Below, in pieces: positions 62,425 through 64,000 of a stretch of 64,000 nucleotides of DNA. The stretch's first letter is position 1; every line of letters starts with the position of its first letter. The notes under the pieces were generated by a model. It did no database searches. It was not told where the DNA came from and worked only from the letters and a program-made list of their open reading frames with translations. The translations under genes and the position numbers were made by a program. Origin of the DNA: an uncultured Spartobacteria bacterium (GTDB taxonomy: Bacteria; Verrucomicrobiota; Verrucomicrobiia; Chthoniobacterales; Chthoniobacteraceae); NCBI GenBank assembly GCA_903882875.1, contig CAIRYQ010000006.1, positions 1 to 64,000 of the forward strand. The letters are read 5' to 3'.

Positions 62425-62796
62425 ATGAATGTCCCTGACGATCTCCGCTACGCAAAATCCCACGAATGGCTTCGGGCCGACGGCACCGTCGGCATCACCG
62501 ACCACGCCCAGCACGAACTGACCGATGTGGTCTTCGTGGACCTGCCCGCCGTCGGCAAGGTCGTGAAGGCCGGCGAAGTCGTCTGCGTCGTCGAGAGCGT
62601 GAAGGCCGCGAGCGACATCTACGCGCCCGCCTCGGGAAAAGTCGTCGCGACAAATCCCGGCCTCACCGCAAACCCCGCGCTCGTGAACACCGATCCCTAC
62701 GGCGAAGGCTGGATGTTCAAACTCGAACTCGCGAATCCCGCCGAGCGCGACGCGCTGCAGGACGCCGCTGCGTATAGTGCGGCGACGGGCGCGTAG
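62425..62796 (+). CDS. gcvH: Glycine cleavage system H-protein
   Basis: A 123-residue lipoyl carrier: [40 protein letters not shown] and the lipoylation site Lys60 in [17 protein letters not shown], then [15 protein letters not shown]. It shuttles the aminomethyl group between P-, T- and L-proteins. Directly after gcvT, same operon; lpdA elsewhere in this window is the likely L-protein. Confidence 0.96.
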   Translation: MNVPDDLRYAKSHEWLRADGTVGITDHAQHELTDVVFVDLPAVGKVVKAGEVVCVVESVKAASDIYAPASGKVVATNPGLTANPALVNTDPYGEGWMFKLELANPAERDALQDAAAYSAATGA

Positions 62797-62842
62797 CCAA
62801 ACGCCACCTGTTGAACTTCACAGGCTGACACTCCATCGTTGG

Positions 62843-63208
62843 CTAAAGTCTTTGTCCTTCGGGACGATAGTTTTCGAACTCCCAATCGAACTTTGTTCGT
62901 AGCTGTTCGGCTATCGTGACCCAATCTGCGCCTTCGATTGATCGCAAAATTTGTTCCACCGCTGCAATCACAGATGACCACGAATACGACTCCACAATGA
63001 TCTTTTTCCTTCGAGCAAATTCTTCTTCCGAGAGTGTCCGAGCTGCTGACTCCGAGAGGATATTCACATAGAATAAATCAGCGCCTTCACTCTCTTCGAG
63101 GCCGATGTGAAGACAAAGCTCGTAATCCACTTCGGTAGGATTGGCTGGTGACCACGATTTGATAGGGTCGTGGTCAAAGCAGTCGCAGGCTTTCAACTGA
63201 GGTTTCAT
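62843..63208 (-). CDS. Imm8-like immunity-type protein, orphan
   Basis: A 121-residue acidic protein. EVDYELCLHIGLEESEGADL, FYVNILS, a region KKIIVESYSWSSVIAAVEQI, and GADWVTIAEQLRTKFDWEFE with NY correspond to the Imm8 family pattern (F-V near a P-L loop, then W-x-E-L-x-F-W-E-F-E-Y). The gene is visibly AT-richer than its neighbours, suggesting acquisition. No toxin gene is nearby. It sits convergently after gcvH. Confidence 0.65.
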   Translation of the reverse strand: MKPQLKACDCFDHDPIKSWSPANPTEVDYELCLHIGLEESEGADLFYVNILSESAARTLSEEEFARRKKIIVESYSWSSVIAAVEQILRSIEGADWVTIAEQLRTKFDWEFENYRPEGQRL

Positions 63209-63214
63209 TTATTT

Positions 63215-63541
63215 TCACCCTCGCAGCGCGTCGCACTTCCAGCATGAGCCGAAATTTCCCGGCACCGTCTCGCCGCACTGCGGGCATTTCCACTCGTCGG
63301 AATTTTCCTCCGCCTCGATCTGCTTCTCGGCGGCGCTGAAGTCGCGCAGCAGTTCCATCGCGCGTGGCGCGTCGGCGTCCTCGGTCACGCACAGCACGGG
63401 CTGCGCGGCGGTGTCGGGCAGGCCGGCGAGCAGGTTCTGCGTGCTCTCGTTGCGGATGAAGCACGCGATTCCCGCTTCCTCGAGAATCGCCTGGCAGTGC
63501 CCGACGCGCGTGAAATCCGGGTGGGTGAAGAGGACTTTCAT
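63215..63541 (-). CDS. DUF2007-type protein with C-terminal zinc ribbon
   Basis: A 108-residue protein. MKVLFTHPDFTRVGHCQAIL, EEAGIACFIRNE and AQPVLCVTEDADAPRAMELL follow the DUF2007 (GlnB-fold-like putative signal transducer) pattern. The C-terminus adds CPQCGETVPGNFGSCWKCDA, a CxxC-x10-CxxC zinc ribbon. ATG at 63541 begins the conserved domain. It is 6 bp upstream of the Imm8-like gene on the same strand and could be co-transcribed with it. Confidence 0.8.
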   Translation of the reverse strand: MKVLFTHPDFTRVGHCQAILEEAGIACFIRNESTQNLLAGLPDTAAQPVLCVTEDADAPRAMELLRDFSAAEKQIEAEENSDEWKCPQCGETVPGNFGSCWKCDALRG

Positions 63542-63580
63542 GAGGTTAGTGGAAGACTGGGCGCCGACGTGGGTGCGAGG

Positions 63581-63653
63581 CTGTGATTGGTGACTGGTGA
63601 ATAGTGAATGGTGTGGGCGGAACCAGTCACCATACACCAGTCACTAGTCACAG
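63581..63653. repeat. 73-bp intergenic palindrome
   Basis: The left arm CTGTGATTGGTGACTGGTG and right arm CACCAGTCACTAGTCACAG pair over about 32 positions with few mismatches, with a short GC-rich loop near 63615-63621. It lies between two minus-strand genes, 40 bp upstream of the DUF2007 start. The form resembles the ACCACGGAG palindrome at 1926-1995 but the sequence differs. Confidence 0.7.
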
Positions 63654-63694
63654 ATGTGTTTCTCACTTGTCCGCGCCTTCAAAAATAGCGCCCG

Positions 63695-64000
63695 CTACTT
63701 CCGCGGGATGAAATCCACGACGAGCGGCTTTTCCAGCACCGCGCCGAGCGTCGTCACGAACGCCTTGTGCGCGGGGTGGACGAGATACGCGTCGCGATCC
63801 TTTTCGTTTTTGAACGTGAGCACCCAGCAGTGAGTGAAGCCGTCGCCGAGCTTTTCGGGCGAGACGTCCGTGCCCCATTCGAGCGACTGCACCACGTCAA
63901 TCTTCGCCTTCAGTTCGGCAAAATCCTTTTCCACCTGCGCGATCTGCGCGGGCGTGGCGGCGGCCTTGAACTTGAAGTGGACAACGTGGAAGACGGGGCC
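63695..64000 (-). CDS. Dabb-family (stress-responsive alpha/beta barrel) protein, 5' end cut by window
   Basis: About 101 residues are visible, reading GPVFHVVHFKFKAAATPAQI at the window edge, then AQVEKDFAELKAKIDVVQSL, EWGTDVSPEKLGDGFTHCWV and AYLVHPAHKAFVTTLGAVLE. This is the Dabb ferredoxin-like fold (H-V-F-K start, G-F-THCWV core, HPAH near the end). Only a few N-terminal residues should be missing. Members are small dimeric proteins of unclear role. Confidence 0.88.
   Translation of the reverse strand, partial: GPVFHVVHFKFKAAATPAQIAQVEKDFAELKAKIDVVQSLEWGTDVSPEKLGDGFTHCWVLTFKNEKDRDAYLVHPAHKAFVTTLGAVLEKPLVVDFIPRK

Overview
The window is a GC-rich stretch of chromosome from a Gram-negative bacterium, most likely a member of the Verrucomicrobiota (PVC superphylum). 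This assignment is inference. It rests on the WPSFRG-type PQQ beta-propeller protein, two Tat-exported Gfo/Idh/MocA dehydrogenases, a ThuA protein, an SHD1-type domain, an EF-P with an RTPGN loop tip, an ammonium transporter with an extra N-terminal domain, and the ACCACGGAG palindrome familiar from these phyla. A Kdo transferase points to an LPS-type outer membrane. Many starts lack a clear Shine-Dalgarno sequence. I found no rRNA, tRNA, CRISPR array or insertion sequence.

1-13 kb is mixed housekeeping and decayed DNA: a membrane protein, a DNA-methylase remnant, a 21-bp tandem array, a heavy-metal-domain protein, a PQQ-propeller protein, hrpB, thiD, xseA and a secreted CAP/VCBS-repeat protein. 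Two copies of a 78-bp element with terminal inverted repeats lie here, one next to a frameshifted gene remnant.

13.5-32.6 kb is a surface-glycan locus. The first half has mixed strands: GT2, a GT2-methyltransferase fusion, another GT-A protein, a methyltransferase, a GT4 and an FkbM-like protein. The second half is a nine-gene minus-strand operon with mostly overlapping genes: Gfo/Idh dehydrogenase, ATP-grasp, epimerase, methyltransferase, HAD phosphatase, DegT aminotransferase, AsnB-type amidotransferase, glycosyltransferase-methyltransferase fusion and acyltransferase. This looks like a pathway for an unusual amino- or amidated sugar. No Wzx, Wzy or initiating transferase is present.

32.6-49.8 kb holds a ThuA gene with a one-base frameshift, yajQ, the nitrogen pair amt-glnB behind a near-perfect sigma-54 promoter, efp, an esterase-SMP-30 fusion, a cysteine-free FmdB homologue, a c-type-haem gene split by an in-frame TAA, two Tat Gfo/Idh enzymes with a LacI regulator nearby, a secreted HExxH peptidase, lpdA and a ferritin-like diiron protein.

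49.8-64 kb has secreted proteins of unknown function, a nucleoside-phosphorylase-like protein, waaA, a large lipoprotein, a co-directional run fba - small secreted protein - rhodanese-like - ispE - GNAT - rhomboid, then gcvT-gcvH, an orphan Imm8-type immunity gene, a DUF2007 protein and a Dabb protein cut by the window edge. LpdA and GcvH/GcvT are functionally linked through the glycine cleavage system.
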